A DNA stretch of 64,000 bases from JAZUCL01 sp045639125 (GTDB taxonomy: Bacteria > Bacillota > Clostridia > Oscillospirales > QAMX01): positions 1 through 64,000 of the forward strand of contig JAZUCL010000014.1 in NCBI GenBank assembly GCA_045639125.1, written 5' to 3'. Positions 62,750-64,000 of this stretch are shown here, piece after piece. The position numbers were made by a program, and so were the translations under genes. The notes beneath the pieces were generated by a model. It was not told the DNA's origin. It saw nothing but the letters and a program-made list of their open reading frames with translations, and did no database searches. Numbering within the stretch: the first letter of the stretch is position 1; every line of letters starts with the position of its first letter.

Positions 62750-63721
62750 CTACAATGCAATTCGACACATTACGTCATACAGTTCTGAGTGGAATGTTGA
62801 CTCCATATTAAGAGCCTCGGCAATATCTAAATCGGTCACTTCGTTTTGACGGAACACTACAACACGATTTGACTTACCCTCCATGAGTAAATCAACTGCA
62901 TGAGAACCAAGTCGTGACGCAGTTACTCTGTCACGGCAAGTCGGTCTGCCGCCACGTTGTACATGGCCAAGTACAGTAACACGAGCCTCCATGCCTGTTT
63001 CCTCATGGATTTTATCAGCAATAGTCTGTGCATGACCGTAACCCTCAGCAACTATTATAATATGGTGGTTACGTCCGCTTATACGTCCGTTACGCATTTT
63101 CTCAAACACTTCAGTTTCAAAATCAAGTTCTTTCTCAGGCACAAGTGTCGCCGTTGCACCGCAAGCGATACCAACATACATTGCCAGATTTCCTGAATGT
63201 CTGCCCATAACCTCTACAACACTGCAACGCTCGTGGGATTGCATCGTATCACGAAGTTTGTCAATTGCCTCAAGAGCAGTATTGCAAGCCGTATCAAAAC
63301 CTATCGTATAATCTGTGCAAGCAATATCGTTGTCTATCGTACCGGGGATAGCAATAGTGTTTATGCCATGCTTTGACAAATCTAACGCTCCTCTAAATGT
63401 ACCATCTCCACCAATCGTAATGACACCGTCAATACCTAAGTACTTACACGTTGCCGCCGCTTTACGCTGGCCCTCCTCTGTGCGAAATTCGTCACATCGA
63501 GCGGTATACAGCATTGTACCTCCCTTTAACACGATACCGTCAACACTTCTTGCGTTAAGTTCTACAACATCACCGTTAATAAGTCCATTATATCCTCGGC
63601 GTATACCAAGGCACGAAATACCATGACCCATAGCAGTACGCACAACACTTCTTATTGCCGCATTCATTCCGGGGGCATCTCCACCGCTTGTAAGAACGCC
63701 GATTCGTTTAATAGGTTTCAT
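62750..63721 (-). CDS. pfkA: ATP-dependent 6-phosphofructokinase
   Basis: 323 residues. GVLTSGGDAPGMNAAIR, GGDGTFRGA, IPGTIDNDIACTDYTIGFDTA with the catalytic Asp, VEVMGRHSG and GHVQRGG are all present. It phosphorylates fructose 6-phosphate, the committed step of glycolysis. No adjacent pyk gene is seen. GGGAGGG precedes ATG 63721; it is divergent from nth. Confidence 0.97.
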   Translation of the reverse strand: MKPIKRIGVLTSGGDAPGMNAAIRSVVRTAMGHGISCLGIRRGYNGLINGDVVELNARSVDGIVLKGGTMLYTARCDEFRTEEGQRKAAATCKYLGIDGVITIGGDGTFRGALDLSKHGINTIAIPGTIDNDIACTDYTIGFDTACNTALEAIDKLRDTMQSHERCSVVEVMGRHSGNLAMYVGIACGATATLVPEKELDFETEVFEKMRNGRISGRNHHIIIVAEGYGHAQTIADKIHEETGMEARVTVLGHVQRGGRPTCRDRVTASRLGSHAVDLLMEGKSNRVVVFRQNEVTDLDIAEALNMESTFHSELYDVMCRIAL

Positions 63722-63771
63722 ATTTTCCCTCCCTATTTATTGCCCTGTCGTTAAATTTATGCTATACTGTT

Positions 63772-63800
63772 ACTATACACTGATTTTAATATGTTTTCAA
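63772..63800 (-). promoter_or_regulatory. Promoter of pfkA
   Basis: Minus strand: TTGAAA (63795-63800), 17 bases, TATAGT (63772-63777). Confidence 0.65.
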
Positions 63801-63821
63801 GGACATCGTGGAAATTATAAT
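63794..63821 (+). promoter_or_regulatory. Possible promoter of nth
   Basis: TATAAT (63816-63821) with TTTTCA at 63794-63799 (16-base spacer). Its -35 overlaps that of the divergent pfkA promoter. Confidence 0.4.
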
Positions 63822-63844
63822 ATTCTTCACAAAGGAGATACGTA

Positions 63845-64000
63845 ATGAGCAACAATCTTTCTTTTATCATATCCGCATTGAAGGCTGAGTATCCCGATGC
63901 GGTCTGCTCTTTAGAATATAGCCAACCTCATGAACTTTTATTCTCTACACGATTAAGTGCTCAATGTACTGACGCACGTGTGAATATAGTCACTCGTGAC
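63845..64000 (+). CDS. nth: Endonuclease III (5' part only)
   Basis: 52 codons from ATG 63845 (AAAGGAG upstream) to the window edge. The N-terminal helices IISALKAEYPDAVCSLEY and the hallmark FSTRLSAQCTDARVN match Nth, the base-excision glycosylase/lyase for oxidised pyrimidines. The catalytic Lys/Asp and the FeS cluster lie beyond the window. Confidence 0.9.
   Translation, partial: MSNNLSFIISALKAEYPDAVCSLEYSQPHELLFSTRLSAQCTDARVNIVTRD

Noticed and set aside
1..64000. CRISPR arrays, prophage, insertion sequences, tRNA or rRNA genes
   Set aside because: No regularly spaced short repeats, integrase, transposase or structural RNA genes were seen; the only tandem repeats are coding ones at the left edge.

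Overview
The window reads as one contiguous chromosomal piece of a low-to-moderate G+C Gram-positive anaerobe of class Clostridia, most likely a gut Oscillospirales/Ruminococcaceae-type bacterium. This rests on S-layer-homology (SLH) anchoring, a DUF1540 protein, IreB, YerC, YqhQ, SepF/DivIVA, a Phe T-box, oxygen-detoxifying flavodiiron/rubredoxin chemistry, and Shine-Dalgarno sites in front of almost every gene. Taxonomy is inferred from gene content and synteny only. Sixty-one protein genes are called, two of them cut by the window edges. No tRNA, rRNA, CRISPR array, insertion sequence or prophage was seen.

Layout. 1-7350: envelope region on the minus strand. It holds a large secreted protein with carbohydrate-binding-like domains and near-identical Cys-rich repeats (3' end outside the window), an SLH protein, a membrane-anchored Thr-rich protein, and a CpsC-CpsD-CpsB tyrosine-phosphorylation module whose kinase has an exaggerated tyrosine tail. 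7350-12140: an amidohydrolase, a plus-strand run yerC-methyltransferase-hslO-Dabb-unknown, and a FAH-family enzyme. 12166-18540: the protein-quality operon tig-clpP-clpX-lon-engB. 18667-25120: a phosphoesterase, a tiny DUF1540 gene, and the operon lepB-rbgA-rnhB-yraN-dipeptidase-thrC behind rplS. 25442-36051: plus-strand run yqhQ-prmC-recA-recX-rimO-pgsA-cysS-mfd.

36105-41497 (minus): DUF6106-like membrane gene-acpS-nnrDE-lipoprotein-alr-mazF-unknown coiled-coil protein; the acpS-alr-mazF order resembles Bacillus subtilis acpS-ydcC-alr-ndoAI-ndoA, but no antitoxin gene is found. 41660-43484: an SH3-NlpC/P60 hydrolase with a small conserved partner, then a monocistronic ireB. 43688-47500: pheST behind a T-box leader. 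47587-58461: miaB-mutS-mutL-miaA followed by a division-type cluster (HlyD-like adaptor, yggS, sepF, yggT, divIVA). 58533-64000: a four-domain flavodiiron protein, a DegT-family aminotransferase, yebC, pfkA and the start of nth.

Most of the window is housekeeping. The less explained parts are the envelope locus at the left end, an apparently solitary MazF with an unknown neighbour, a structured non-coding segment upstream of rplS, the DUF1540 gene tail-overlapping thrC, and several unknown but evidently conserved small proteins. Promoters found by eye share a pattern: -35 TTGCAA or TTGACA, mostly a 17-base spacer, and often TGTGG directly before the -10.
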